A stretch of 64,000 nucleotides of DNA, taken from contig JAKTNV010000006.1 in assembly GCA_022747635.1 (NCBI GenBank), positions 62,821,090-62,885,089 on the forward strand, given 5' to 3'. Within the stretch, counting starts at the first letter, position 1; the number at the start of each line of letters is the position of its first letter. Below, piece by piece: positions 1-10,639 of the stretch. The notes beneath the pieces are model-generated. The model searched no databases. It saw nothing but the letters and a program-made list of their open reading frames with translations, and was not told the DNA's origin. Source of the stretch: Hetaerina americana. Its lineage: Eukaryota > Arthropoda > Insecta > Odonata > Calopterygidae. Made by a program: the position numbers and the translations under genes.

Positions 1-3000
1 TACTATTAAACCTTACCTTATTATACTGTTTTTATAAATCTGTCACCTCTTTTTTTTAATTCATAAAATATCTAGAACTACACGTAACCCGATGGATCCT
101 AAATGCCTGCGGTATATTTCACTTGCGGTGTTGCTAACGTAAAATACCACAAGCGAAATTAATGTGAAATAAAATTCAACAATGACATTTTATTCACTAC
201 AGTTTTAATGGAATTTTAATTTTTAGCTGCTGCAAATAAAAAAAATAAGCACACATTAACGAGTGGGTATGGATCAATGGTCGAATTCAATTCAATTGAA
301 CGGAATAAGCTACCTTGATGAAAGTCAAATGAAGCCAGGAACCGGCACCGGACCTTTTAATTAAAATAGTTTTATGCATTGCCAAACTGAGCAAGCAGTT
401 TCCATTTCGCACACTCACCCTGAGTTGCATCTGTCAGTAAATTGTGTGCATCCATTCAGGGTCTGCAGAGCACTAGGGAGGAGAGAAGTTTCTGCCGAAT
501 GTTCACTGCAACGGCGAGTCGATTAGGTGAGAATGGAAAACTTTTCGCGGGGGGGGAGGCGTTCGAAGGGAGACAGAGGAGAGCGGAGAATTTCAGTGTA
601 CAGTTCCTCGAGCGGTATAATTGATCGAAATTCCCAGGGATGAAAAAAAAACGTCCGAATCAACTGCCTCGGGAATGCCAAGTTCCAGAGGAAAAAAAGT
701 TGTTGCCCTCTCTTCCCAGCGTTCGGAGGCCACAAACCCAGAGCGGCAACAGCCTTCGCTGCCAGACGCCCAAAAACTAGCATCCGGTAAAGCTACGAGG
801 CTTTGGTCGAACGCTCGCTCAAACACCTGCTCAATGTAAACGCAATTGTTTGCGACGGAACCCTAGCCGACCTAATTATAACCTGTACTCATCCGGTATG
901 ATTTCCAACTGGATATGAAACGGCTGCCTCCATACCCGAAGTTACGGAGTCAATATTAATTAGTCCCGTTTCAACATCTCATTTTGATAATTGTTTCAAA
1001 AAAACTCCCATTGGTAAATCTGTAAGGATATTAAAAAATAGCTTTCCTCAAAATATCAAAAATTCACCGATAATAAATTCTCCTTTTCAATCCACGTTAA
1101 AAAAACACAAAAAAATGATCTTGACGAATTGAAAAACAACTATCATGGTAGAAATTAATAATTTGAGATTTATTACATCTTTCCCCAGCACATGTCCCAC
1201 TTTGAAGTGTTTTCTTTGTTTTTTTTCGATTCGGTGCAAGTTTCACATTTGCTCCTTAAGATACAGTAAAAACACATTCACTGTTTGAATGCTTCCGCAG
1301 GAAAAACATGCATGCATTTAAAAAGAGTAGAAAATATTTTCCACATATTTTCATTCTAATTTAGATATATACCGACTTTATCACGATAATTGGTCAATCA
1401 CTTAGCATGTTTCAGGTGAATCAATCAATGCATTACCATATTGTAACTGTGATAAAGTCATATGATATATATGGTCCTAAGATATATTTTGAACCATGTT
1501 AATTTACTTTTAATTATATTAAAAACAATCCATTTCCCTTATCGTTCACAAATGCATGCTTTACTTCCGTTTTCTCCCTCTCTGAGAGTATTACTTCTTA
1601 GGAACATATCCTAATCACTATTTGGACAGCGCTCCAGGGAAAATGAGTAACCATTCTTACTCCAAATGACTGTCTCATCTAATAATCACCCAAAAATTCC
1701 TTGTTTTATGAAATGCCCCGGACTGATGTAAAATATCCATCGAGGGTGAAGGATTGACCTGTAGATAAAGAATTACGCCAGCGAAATGAAGCATGTTTAC
1801 TCGAAGAAGTAATTACGATAATAAACAATTGTTAAAAGTAATCGTATGGTGAAATCAAATGGACACACATCTAACAAAATCCTCTGCAATACCGCTGTTT
1901 CATGAGTAGCTGCTACCAAGCAATTGGAGACGCAAATAGTTCGAATATATGAGCTGCCCTCTTAGGTATGGGTGAAGTTAGAGACCAAAATTTCCATTTC
2001 TTTGCACTGAGAGTACGGTAGAAAATAAATTAATATGTCTGATGGTTATTCACAACCAGTTATTTGCTGGTTTATCATCCAATGGCCGAAGAGTAGGAAC
2101 TCGCCAATTTCCCTCATTCAATGACGGGGTACCTCGGAGGGCTGCTACAAAATAATCCCTAAGTTGATAGCCCACAATGATGACGCACTCCTTGGGGCAA
2201 ACAAAGTGATTCCGTCAATAAATACGAATGTCGACAACATGACCACCCTTCAGACTCTGGGGGTAAGCCAACTTACTCGTTGATGTGGAGCTTTGCCCAA
2301 GTTTGCATTATAAATAAACACTATCGAGGTTCATGATGTTTAACGGCAAGTGGGCGATTACATTGCGGAGGGTGACTTGTATTACCGACTCAGATCCCAG
2401 ATAGGATCTAGTCACAGAATTTACTAGGAACGGAAAAGGTACGAATGTTTGTATCACCAACAGATAGGTAGTTGGAAAGTATCTTGTGTGTTTCAAACGA
2501 ATGTTTAAATAATAATATTCATTTACAATAAACCCTTTTTTCCCAAGAAATGAAATTTATTGTGCCTTAAGCGATGCAGTTAAAAACACCAATAAATCGA
2601 TAAAATAAATGCAATATGGCGCAGAGTTGACCGTAAGTTTACATCAATTGCTGTGAATTTATTTACTGATAAACTAGGTTAAATCTATTAATCATCTTAA
2701 TAATTGATGGAATTAAAATTTTACGCCAAAGACAATCTATACGACAATACAAAATGCATTAAAAATGTAGCATTTTATAACGAGATATATTTAAAATACT
2801 CGCACTTATTTATTGGAACATTAGTCTTCGTATAACAATCTGAAATAAAAATTCATACTTGAATTATATGGTTAAAATATACCCACGACAGGATTTGTAA
2901 CTCAATACTATAGAGGTTTAGATCTCTGTCATAATGTCTTCAGGTGACAGGCAAATGAAAAATGAAATGCTCAAAATAACATTCACATTAAATGATATGA

Positions 3001-3614
3001 GTGAATACAAGTCATTTCATATCAAATAATTTTGCTTCATTTACAGTTCTTAAATTTGGCAGATAAAAGGGAATATTGAACTCTAAATTTGTCTGAATAT
3101 CGAACATATTTGTAAAAAATATATAATTTCCAGTATAAAGTAACTTTATTTTTAAACAAAATTAGCTGATGAGACAGGTTTTCTTTTCAAAATGTAAAGT
3201 TGGATTGAGTTCAGTAACGTTTCCACTTCACAAAATTAAATAAAAACAGCCTTGATAACCAATTTTTATAAAATATGTTTTTTTAACCATTTAAAATATA
3301 CTTGTATTTATATATATTTCATATATGAGGAAAACGTTTCCAGCAAAGCATAAGATTACTGGCGAAATTCTTTTCCTCCTAAATTTTCAGCTTAAACTCG
3401 CATTATAATAAACCCTAACCTTATACTTTTCTCCTGAATGTGAAGGATAAGTTTTCACGATAAATTTATACATTCAATTCATGCATCCACTTTTTTAGAG
3501 AAAACGTTAATCCTCCCTTTACTACGCATGCTGAAAGCAAATAGTGAGCGTATAAGATGGAACTTATGTAGAAACAAGCTATAGAGGACCATTTTTGTTT
3601 CTTGCACCATTGAA
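1..3614. other. AT-rich spacer, no gene seen
   Basis: No recognisable coding region, RNA gene or repeat was found. Positions 440-840 are more GC-balanced and carry overlapping short open frames on both strands, but none resembles a known protein and there is no clear splice or promoter context. The rest is AT-rich with short frames only. Confidence 0.5.
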
Positions 3615-3790
3615 AAAACTTGAGGGTTGAAGTCAGGGCAAGCATTTCTGGGCACCTTCCGCTCCACCCAAGACGTGTGCTTCATTACTGGCACAGGGAA
3701 AGGAACTGGTCCCCTTATCCTGATGTGTGAATTTCATATGCCGTCGATCGATACCGATCTTGGGTTGTTGATTACTCTGTCAATGATTTG
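3615..3790 (+). repeat. SINE-A fragment (tRNA-derived SINE, 3' part)
   Basis: The stretch aligns by eye with the bodies of the better copies at 24259 and 27453. Shared blocks are 'ggcacc..ccgctccaccc', 'ggcacagggaaaggaactgg', 'cctgatgtgtgaatttca' and the closing 'gttgattactctgt'. The tRNA-like head is almost lost; only a degraded B-box-like segment near 3620-3640 remains. A segment in the middle of the body present in the other copies is deleted here. Confidence 0.7.
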
Positions 3791-3819
3791 TGTGTATATA
3801 AATAAATTATCCACATGGA

Positions 3820-3878
3820 GGAATGAATTTGTTCGACACTGGCGGGTTTTCGTGTTTGAATGTGTGTGTGTATATATA
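3820..3878 (+). repeat. SINE-B 3' tail fragment
   Basis: The sequence 'tggcgggttttcgtgtttga' followed by TG/TA repeats matches, in reverse complement, the tail of the SINE-B copy at 27863-27900. It abuts the 3' end of the Helitron at 3879, so the Helitron probably inserted next to or into this tail. Confidence 0.55.
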
Positions 3879-4089
3879 CTGGCTGATCCGGCGAACTTCG
3901 TACCGCCTGACAATCAATGAACAGTTTAGTTTCACCATTTTTAATGCAAGAACGGGTGTACCGATTTTAATCCTTTTGACTTGCTTTAATAATATAAGGA
4001 AAAATATCAATGAAAATACAAAAATAAGTGTGACAATGGCTTATCAGATAGATAGTTTTTTGTTCAATCAACGTATCCATTCGTGTTTA

Positions 4090-4927
4090 TACTCTTGTGT
4101 CAAGCACCTTCCAATAAACCACATTTTTTTTATCAGGCTCAAGAACAAACAAAGCGGGTGGTTAAACAACACGTGAACATGCCACATATATTTGACCATG
4201 AGAAAAACATGGGTTTTCTAGATTCAGACCACAAACACTCAACGATTGGCCTTGTGATTGGTTAATCATCATCGCGAATGCAACACAAATTGGGAATTGA
4301 ATTCGCTTAAACTCAAAGGGTATATCGCGTGGGATCATGGGAATCTTCGGAATAAGAACTTCCTCATCTTTGAATTTTCCTTTGAATATAGTCGCGAGAA
4401 TCACATTTATCATTAGTTTTTTTATCACCAAACGCGTTCCATTGCATAGTTTTCGTTGGTTAAGGTTCCGAAGCATCATGACAACCGAGCAAACCTTCAG
4501 CTGTAAATTACGCGGTGGTAAGCCAGGCACATCCAAGGACATTACAAATTCAGGTGGATAGTTGGTGACTTCATCTTCGTTTGTAACAAAGTCAATAGAT
4601 ATGAATGAATGCAGAGTACCAACGATTTCATTCTGAATTACGAAGTTCAAGTCATCTACATATTTGTTCTTAGCCGCCAAAATTGCTGGCTCACTCAAAC
4701 ATTAGTGATTTTTGTGGTTATCAATGATGTTTGAGAACACTTTGTTCATGAGCTCACCTTTCGATGAAACAAAATTGCAAAAATTCCGAGGAAATAAAAT
4801 CAATCCGCTCGATTCGTCGACAGGAACAGGGCCATTACGGACAGTCAACTATTGCTTGGAGAAATCTCAGCAGAGTATCTGGATCGTTTAACAATGCAAC
4901 TCTCATGTTTGTTGCCATTTGAAGTTT
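4090..4927 (-). pseudogene. Helitron Pif1-like helicase relic (C-terminal part)
   Basis: The longest open piece (4698-4162, 178 codons) shows late superfamily 1 helicase blocks. These are a 'LNQRKLCNGTRL' segment, 'IPFEFKRIQFPI', the 'INQSQGQSL' motif (usually INKSQGQ) and 'FSHGQIYVACSR', which is the arginine-finger motif VI. In the intact protein these unwind DNA for rolling-circle transposition. An in-frame TAA directly after the last motif cuts off a still recognisable tail to about 4090. Upstream (plus 4700-4927) coding similarity continues in shifted frames with stops, starting near a 'TNMRV' block. The gene is therefore dead by at least one stop and several frameshifts. Confidence 0.85.
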
Positions 4928-4929
4928 CT

Positions 4930-5010
4930 TCATACTAGCGATACGCTACGATATTTTAGGATACGATATTTCACGATACGACAATTTACAATACGATACT
5001 TTTACGATAT
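4930..5010. repeat. Degenerate 'ACGATA' simple repeat
   Basis: Irregular repetition of tacgata/gatacgat units inside the Helitron remnant. It is low complexity with no coding potential. Confidence 0.5.
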
Positions 5011-5140
5011 GATAATGGTTATTCTGTTTTTCTGAACTGAGACGAATCCAAAAAAAATAAATTTAATTAAAATCGGTACAGCCGTTCTTGAGTTATAAAC
5101 GGTGAAGGCAACACGATTTACGACTTTGTTATATATATAT

Positions 5141-5688
5141 TGTCGTGTCCCCTCGAGGGCAGCGCGACAAGGGACGTCTCAGAAAAGGATCTTGACTAAC
5201 GCTGAGGAATTTCCGGACGACGAAGGTGGTCCAATTGGCGAGTTGGTACGGTGAAATAAAAGAGACGGGGTCTTTCGCTAGGAGTTTGTATTTACACAAG
5301 AGCGACTCCGGCGTGAGTATCTCGTCCTGCGGCGAACCCCGGGTCAATCGGCGAGTCTCCGCTTCCACGGCTCTCGGCTCCCCCCCCCCCGACGCGTACA
5401 CGGCCCCTCGACGAAAGACCCGGAATGAAGGTTCCGCGGGGTTTTTATTTGATCGCGGCATCCGGTCGCGCCCCGGATTCAGCATTTTACTGCGCTTCAT
5501 TCCCATATTTAGTCATATTCGCGAGCTGCGTTCGCATGCTTGCCCCCTCCTCCCTCGAGGCGACGCAAGCACCCGAGTGACAGGTAAGCAGTGGGAAAAT
5601 TCCAATATGCGAATTGCGCAGCACACGAATAGACCTCCACGCGAAAGAGAATTGAGCCACGTCGGGGAAATTAACCCGGGACATAACA
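5141..5688 (-). repeat. 3' LTR (548 bp)
   Basis: Reading against the LTR at 10669-11214, I see no substitution. The only difference is the length of one C run, 11 here against 9 there, around 5385-5395. Near-identity means a recent insertion or recent gene conversion. Confidence 0.92.
5444..5449 (-). terminator. Polyadenylation signal AATAAA in the 3' LTR
   Basis: On the element's own strand AATAAA occurs mid-LTR in a GC-rich context, a normal place for the R-region poly(A) signal. The same hexamer lies at the matching place in the other LTR. Confidence 0.5.
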
Positions 5689-5703
5689 TTACCCCCCCCT
5701 CAA
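5689..5703 (-). promoter_or_regulatory. Polypurine tract (plus-strand primer)
   Basis: On the minus strand, 'tgaggggggggtaa' directly precedes the TG that opens the 3' LTR. A purine run in this position is the usual site from which second-strand DNA synthesis starts. Confidence 0.75.
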
Positions 5704-5797
5704 AACTTCGGCCTCCGGACGAAGCCTTGAGAGGTATCCGCTGAAGCTTCTCTCATCTCTAGCCGAAGACGCGAGTTCACCGCTTTTGCCGGAGAAT

Positions 5798-5890
5798 ACA
5801 ATGTTCATCACAAATACAATAAGGTTCAAATACAATTTTCATCACAAATACAATAAGGTTCAAATACAACTTTCATCACAAATACAATAA
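5798..5890. repeat. Three 34-bp tandem units between env and the 3' LTR
   Basis: Units contain 'catcacaaatacaataaggt' and recur at 5806, 5840 and 5874, a 34-bp period. They lie in the non-coding region after the env-like gene. No function is evident. Confidence 0.8.
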
Positions 5891-6097
5891 GCCCTAAGTT
5901 CATCTCTAACAAAACCAAGAACAAATGAAACATAGAAGCACTCTTAGTCTAGGAAACAGTAACACACCAAACAGTAAAAACACATCGATACAAAATGCTG
6001 AAACTACAGAGTTCACTTGAATCTTATACGTGTCCTTCACCTACTGAAAATGCCATTAACCCTCAAAAACACTAGTAAAAATCATCTGAAAATACCA

Positions 6098-7699
6098 TTA
6101 TGTGTCTCTCCTTATGTCTATTGGTTGCATCGCCAAATATTGATCTTCAACAAGGCCGTCACTACCGTCAACGTTTTCATACAGAGTGGGTAATGCCACT
6201 TTGGGGATTCGGGAATTAGGTGGTGGGATGGGTGCCCTAGTCTCGGGTGGTTTTCGAAAGTGCACTGTCGGGCCACAGTCCCCGACCTGCAACTGAGTAC
6301 TTTCCTGGCGCGTACGCTCCCAGGGGCGTTCAACTGTCTGGAAGTAACTGTCCTTTATACACCAAACACACTGATACAGGCAATACGAAAATATTATCAA
6401 AGACGAAAACAGAGCAATGGTGCCTGTACATGTTAAATAAAGAAAGGTAGCCTGATTTATATTCGTCATAGTAGGAGCCGTCATTCGTGCTACATGCAAG
6501 CATTCGGTCAAATTGGTACAGACGGCAAAATTGCGGTCGTCATACGGTGGTAATTTCAAAGAAGTTATGGGAGCCCAAGCAGCTGGTATAACTCGATGTA
6601 CTTTAACTTTTGCATCTTTTGATTCACAAGGGTATTGTGACGAAAAAGTAGAAGTCCCCAATTTCAGTCTGCACGCGCATGGAATAGTGAGCTTGTATGC
6701 ACCGATTTTAAAATTTTCTGCCAGAGTTGCGTTAATTCTATCACCGCAGAAGATTGTCGAATTCCTTGGGGGGTGGGTTATCACATACACTCCACTACTG
6801 ATCTTCGTAACGATGCTATCAGGCGATCTCCCACACGCTATTGGGCAGGACGCCGTCATCTCCTTAGCCGTGGCCCCCTTGACCATTGCCTCGGCACACT
6901 TGATGGTCCCCAGCGTGTCTCCAAGCGGGTCCGCCAGCATGCATAGCTCGTCGGTGTAGATGTTGCATGCGAGGACTTTGAGACTCATACCTCCCCTGGA
7001 GAAGTGCCGAATGGCCAAGTCGTAGTCCGTCGTCCCGATGGTCCGTCGAACCGCCTGTAATCGCTCCTTCAAGATCCGAAGATTGACGAGCTCCCGGGAG
7101 AGCCTCCGAGCTTGGCAAGCCCTGAGGACCCCCGTCTGTGAGGCGATAATGGATTGGAGGTAGGCCAAGACACCCCAGCCAGATCCTCCAGGTATCCCTC
7201 CATGCTCTGGGATCGTCACGCTCTGTGCTGGCAGTGTGAGTAAGTCGCCAAGGTTGTCCATCCTCTCCTCGACTTCCTCAGCCTCCGCCTCCGATATGAC
7301 GACCCGCTCCGCGTGCCGCCGCATCGGGAGGATGAAAGAGGATGAAAACGCCCCTCCATCCGATGTCAGCGGTGCCTCCGTCAGTGGATCAGCCCAGTAC
7401 CTTGGATTCCAGTTATTTAAGGCCAGGGCCCGGGATGCCTGTATGGCCTCACAGATTTCAGGGTGACTCTCTCTTACACAGTTGGATGCATACAATCCGA
7501 AATTTTCCAGCTCTCTCCTTGGGTTAAAAGGTGTTTTCTAAACAAGAGGGTATGACGTCTCGTAAACCGTAACATTAGGTAAAGTTCTGAACAAGGCTCC
7601 CGCCGTAATATCTACTGGCACTTCCGCCAGGTGCTTCATCCCACAAGCGACCCAAACCAGCATTCCCAATAGACAAATGTGACACTTGATCCCCTTCAT
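6098..7699 (-). pseudogene. env: Envelope-like glycoprotein gene with one premature stop
   Basis: From an ATG at 7699 a hydrophobic, signal-peptide-like start runs for 53 codons, then an in-frame TAG (7540-7538) interrupts it. The same frame continues open to a stop at 6098, for about 533 codons in all. The long piece has a helical, coiled-coil-prone segment, a cysteine-rich ectodomain with NST, NAT and NLT glycosylation sites, a membrane span about 29 residues long (around residues 350-378 of the 465-residue piece) and a charged, proline-rich tail of about 85 residues. This is the layout of a viral-type membrane fusion glycoprotein, and its place after pol fits env. I do not recognise the exact fusion-protein class; a baculovirus F-like origin is possible. 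Expression would normally use a spliced mRNA. The single stop makes this copy defective unless read through. Confidence 0.65.
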
Positions 7700-8293
7700 T
7701 CTTCTCCGAGGTGACTACCGTTTCGACTTCGACTCCCCTTGGTTGACCCCGAGAAAAAGGGGAAGAGATGGTTGATCAGTCCACCCATTCCATCCTCCTC
7801 CACAGGCAATCAATGGGATTCATCACCAATGACCTATGACTATTCTCTACTACATTACATTAACTAAACATAACAAAGGTTCATATGCATTCCTCCCGGA
7901 TTGCTCATTCGTTTCCCCCCCTTAAAACTAGGTCTTATGCTTACGTCGCTAATACTTATTTGCATATATTACCATGGTTAACCAGTTACTTAAGTGCACT
8001 AATAATTCTCTTACAACTGTTTTTTTTTCTTTCTTTTCTTGGGATCCCAATTCGCGAGGCAACATTCCTCACAGCCCCCCTCCCTTTCTTCCGAACGGGA
8101 GGTGTCTCGGGGTCTATCAGCTGATTTTTCGAGCGTCTCCCCCTTCGGCCGAGTGGTCAACGACCTCTTTTCAAGTTTTTCAAGGTTTCAAGCTTAAGCT
8201 CTCAATGGCAAGACCCCTCTCTAGGTCCCCATTTACTTTCCCCGGTTACCCCGGTAACTTCCCTTTCGACTGTCCCACCCTGGGACTGCCCTT
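7700..8293 (-). other. Element-internal stretch between the hairpin array and env
   Basis: No convincing coding frame in the element's orientation. It includes a polypyrimidine run on the plus strand (8018-8041), which is polypurine in the element RNA. Confidence 0.4.
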
Positions 8294-8833
8294 CCATGCG
8301 GGATTCCCCATCCGCATGGGGTGAGGCCCCTTGCCGGCCCCTCTTCTCTCGCTGTCCCCATGTGCTTCCTTCAGACACCCCTGCAAGTATTTCTTTTAAC
8401 TGTCCCATCCGAGGACTGTCTCTCTATACGGGATTCCCCGTCCGTATAGTGCGAACCCTTTCTTTTAACTGTCCTATCCGAGGACTCTCTCTCTATACGG
8501 GATTCCCCGTCCGTATAGTGCGAACCCTTTCTTTTAACTGTCCTATCCGAGGACTCTCTCTCTATACGGGATTCCCCGTCCGTATAGTGCGAACCCTTTC
8601 TTTCAACTGTCCTATCCGAGGACTCTCTCTCTATACGGGATTCCCCGTCCGTATAGTGCGAACCCTTTCTTTTAACTGTCCTATCCGAGGACTCTCTCTC
8701 TATACGGGATTCCCCGTCCGTATAGTGCGAACCCTTTCTTTTAACTGTCCTATCCGAGGACTCTCTCTCTATACGGGATTCCCCATCCGCATGGGGTGAG
8801 GCCCCTTGCCGGCCCCTCTTCTCTCGCTGTCCC
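8294..8833. repeat. Hairpin array: one founder hairpin plus six 69-bp-spaced units
   Basis: Each unit contains an 8-bp stem with a 10-nt loop. The founder at 8294-8319 has CCATGCGG/CCGCATGG; the array units starting at 8424, 8493, 8562, 8631, 8700 and 8769 have CTATACGG/CCGTATAG. The two stem types differ by two base pairs, both changed on both sides. The last unit is a hybrid: the left arm is array type, while the right arm and following sequence to 8833 are founder type. The 69-bp period makes the plus strand read as 23-residue repeats, but that frame is antisense to the element and probably not a gene. Confidence 0.85.
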
Positions 8834-8896
8834 CTCCCTTATTGCAGTTAAAAACATAACAAAGATGTTTTTACCACCTGGAGGAGAAAAACAGAA

Positions 8897-9151
8897 TCAA
8901 AATATCTTCACAACACTCACCTTTCCCACGTTCCTCGTGCTCCTCACGGTAAACAACTCCGTACCGTTTTCCGTCTTTACCAGGTAGACCATATGCTTCT
9001 CCAGGTTTTGGACTTTATATAGAGGGTATACGCATGCCAAAGTGAGCAAAATACACCAGGTCAGTCCAATTCCTCCCAAGGCTGTTCCCCGCGCATCTGA
9101 GGAGGTTTCTGTTGCGTCCGTAAATTCTACTGACCAATCCGGTCTCGTCAA
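8897..9151 (-). other. Short frame with a membrane span, downstream of integrase
   Basis: This open frame of about 84 codons has no ATG at its listed start (it opens with TTG). It contains an N-terminal acidic/serine stretch, one hydrophobic span ('WCILLTLACVYPLY') and a basic tail. It starts where the ORF at 9312-9154 stops, in another frame, so the two may be one small membrane protein broken by a frameshift. A consensus splice donor (AAAG|GTGAGT, intron start 8920) lies near its end. No family is recognised. Confidence 0.35.
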
Positions 9152-9153
9152 AT

Positions 9154-9312
9154 TTAATTTGCCCCCGCACTAATTCTCTTAGGGATCCCTTTTGAATCCG
9201 TCACGTGAACTTTCACTAAGACTGTACATAAAATTAAAATTTCAATTAATGTTCGAGCACAACGAAAGTGGACGCAACAGATCCTCCCAGGTTGGTTGGG
9301 TATTAACGCCAT
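9154..9312 (-). CDS. Small hydrophobic ORF at the start of a candidate subgenomic mRNA
   Basis: The 52-codon ORF starts with the first ATG after a strong splice acceptor at 9331. It has a basic, cysteine-containing start, then a hydrophobic stretch ('LIEILILCTVLV') that could be a signal anchor. A longer version in the same frame, from 9375, overlaps the end of the integrase frame by a few bases (ATGAATAA). Its position fits the first exon of an env-type or accessory protein. No homologue is recognised. Confidence 0.35.
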   Translation of the reverse strand: MALIPNQPGRICCVHFRCARTLIEILILCTVLVKVHVTDSKGIPKRISAGAN

Positions 9313-9330
9313 ACTCTTAGCTGTTTTTCT

Positions 9331-9350
9331 CTGTAATAAAAGAGACACAT
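9331..9350 (-). promoter_or_regulatory. Splice acceptor candidate for a subgenomic RNA
   Basis: On the minus strand 'gtctcttttattacag' is followed by AG. This is a pyrimidine-rich tract ending in CAG, just inside the end of the pol frame. That is where gypsy-like elements splice to express env. It pairs logically with the donor at 10575. Confidence 0.45.
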
Positions 9351-9367
9351 TAATACAAGCACAACCT

Positions 9368-10228
9368 TTATTCATCAGACCTTTGATAATATTTGCTCAT
9401 GCGAGCGACATGCACCACATCAATTTTCCCTTTCCCCTTCTCTATCTCATAGTTTACCGGTCCTACCTGCTTAATGACTTTGTACGGCCCGTGAAATTGT
9501 GGTAACAGCTTAGCACTTTTCCCGACTTTCCTCGTCGGCGTATGCAATCTCACCAGATCCCCTGGTTGGAAGGTCACATCCCTCCGTGACTCATCATAAC
9601 GCTTAGCTTCCTTCCTCTGCCTCCTCCCTAGTCTCTCTAGCGCGATTCTCCGCGCCTCGTCTAACCTCTCTCTCTCCTTACTCCAGGCCCCCTCGTCTTC
9701 CGATGTCACCATAACTTCGGCAGGTAGTTTCGCCTCCCTTCCGTGTACCAGGAAGTATGGCGTCTTTCCTAGGGTCCCTTGATTCGTTGTGTTACATGCA
9801 AACGTTACCTGGGGTAAAAACTCGTCCCAGTCCTTTTGCTGATCGCCTGTGAAGGCACTTAGCATCTCCGCGAGGGTCTTATAAAGACGCTCGGTAAGCC
9901 CATTGGTCTGTGGTCTGTACGCGGTCGTGAAACTACTAATGATGCCCATGCTCTTCAGCAAGGTCCTTACCATCTCCGATCGAAAGACCTCACCCCGGTC
10001 CGTTAAGATCGCCTTCGGCGCTCCCTGTCGGCAAATGACGTTTTCTAACAAAAACTTGGCGACGGGTTCTGCCGTCCCATTCGGTAGGGCTTTCGTCTCC
10101 GCCCATCGCGTTCCATAATCTGTGGCCACTACTATCATTACCTTTCCGTTTTTACTTCGACGAAACGGCCCTAGTAAATCTACGCCGATCTTCTCGAATG
10201 GCCTTCCGGCCTGAATCGGCTGTAGCAA
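9368..10228 (-). pseudogene. pol: Pol fragment: integrase catalytic core and GPY/F module
   Basis: The frame is open for 286 residues with the retroviral-type integrase triad D17, D77 and E113; the spacing between the last two is exactly 35 residues. The acidic residues sit in 'GVDLLGPF', 'ILTDRGE' and 'GLTER'. The C-terminal module has the 'HGPYKVIKQVGPVNYEI' GPY/F motif of Ty3/gypsy integrases and ends without a chromodomain. The enzyme would insert the element cDNA into chromosomal DNA in the nucleus. The N-terminal HHCC zinc finger and all upstream pol domains are missing because the frame joins directly to unrelated leader or gag-like sequence near 10230. As a protein it is truncated even though the core residues are present. 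Confidence 0.92.
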
Positions 10229-10560
10229 ACCGCCGGATTTGGCAAATGATTTCGGGCCGAATGCCCAGGAGTAAATTATACACCTTAAACCGGTCGAGAC
10301 CGTGGTCCTCCCGTAATCCTGGCAAAGTCGGGACCACTTTGTAGGATTCAGTCGGAGAAATGGCAGGAGAGGCGAAAAGTTAATTCAATAAAAAAATGAA
10401 AAAGAAGACAGCGTCACCACCGATGCCTACTCCGTAACAATGTATCAACAACTATGCATTAATCAATTAACCGCCCTTTGCTAGGAAGATCGGTCTTACT
10501 GCCGATTCCTCACTAGTCCAATCCCGCACAAAGAAGAAGAAGAAGAAGAGAAAAAAAGAA
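10229..10560 (-). other. Element leader and possible gag remnant, deletion junction
   Basis: On the minus strand a pyrimidine-rich leader is followed by an open piece of about 50 codons reading toward 10235 ('TLPGLREDHGLDRFKVYNLL' is within it). It then runs out of frame into integrase sequence. This is where protease, reverse transcriptase and RNase H should be; the junction probably lies near 10230-10240. Whether the short open piece is gag is not certain. Confidence 0.4.
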
Positions 10561-10569
10561 CGGAAGAAT

Positions 10570-10580
10570 ACTTACCGTAC
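10570..10580 (-). promoter_or_regulatory. Splice donor in the 5' leader
   Basis: The minus strand reads GTACG|GTAAGT with the intron starting at 10575, a strong consensus donor about 90 bases inside the 5' LTR. A donor here is typical of elements that make a spliced env mRNA. Confidence 0.5.
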
Positions 10581-10639
10581 CACGACCACGCCTTTGGCCG
10601 AGTCCTTCTGCGGATCCTCTTCTGCGTCGTCTTACAAAT

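Larger units (their letters stand above)
3879..5140 (-). mobile_element. Helitron remnant (deletion derivative)
   Basis: Read on the minus strand, the 3' end carries a short hairpin-like GC segment followed by 'gccggatcagccagt', close to the usual animal Helitron end in which a CTAG-type tetranucleotide precedes the host T; here it is CCAG. The 5' region (plus 5070-5120) carries the AAC(T)CGAGAACGGCT.GACCGATT-like block seen just inside many insect Helitron 5' ends, followed outward by AT repeats. Only the C-terminal helicase part of the RepHel gene survives; the Rep endonuclease and most of the helicase are missing. The AT-rich 5' terminus is interrupted by the LTR element at 5141, so the true 5' end should lie in the (TA)n tract beyond 11214. 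Confidence 0.7.

Noticed and set aside
5129..5744. ORFs in both LTRs (for example 125 and 172 codons)
   Set aside because: They are present in non-coding LTR sequence on both strands, with no protein features, and duplicated only because the LTR is duplicated.
8296..8799. 167-codon plus-strand ORF with perfect 23-residue repeats
   Set aside because: The 69-bp array is divisible by three, so one unit without a stop gives a long frame. It is antisense to the LTR element and spans non-coding hairpins.
8390..8800. CRISPR-like regular array
   Set aside because: Units are contiguous 69-bp tandem copies without unique spacers, in a eukaryotic retroelement.
8878..8920. 43-base intron between GTGAGT and a pyrimidine-rich CAG on the minus strand
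   Set aside because: It is shorter than nearly all insect introns. The donor is kept as a possible site for a longer splice.
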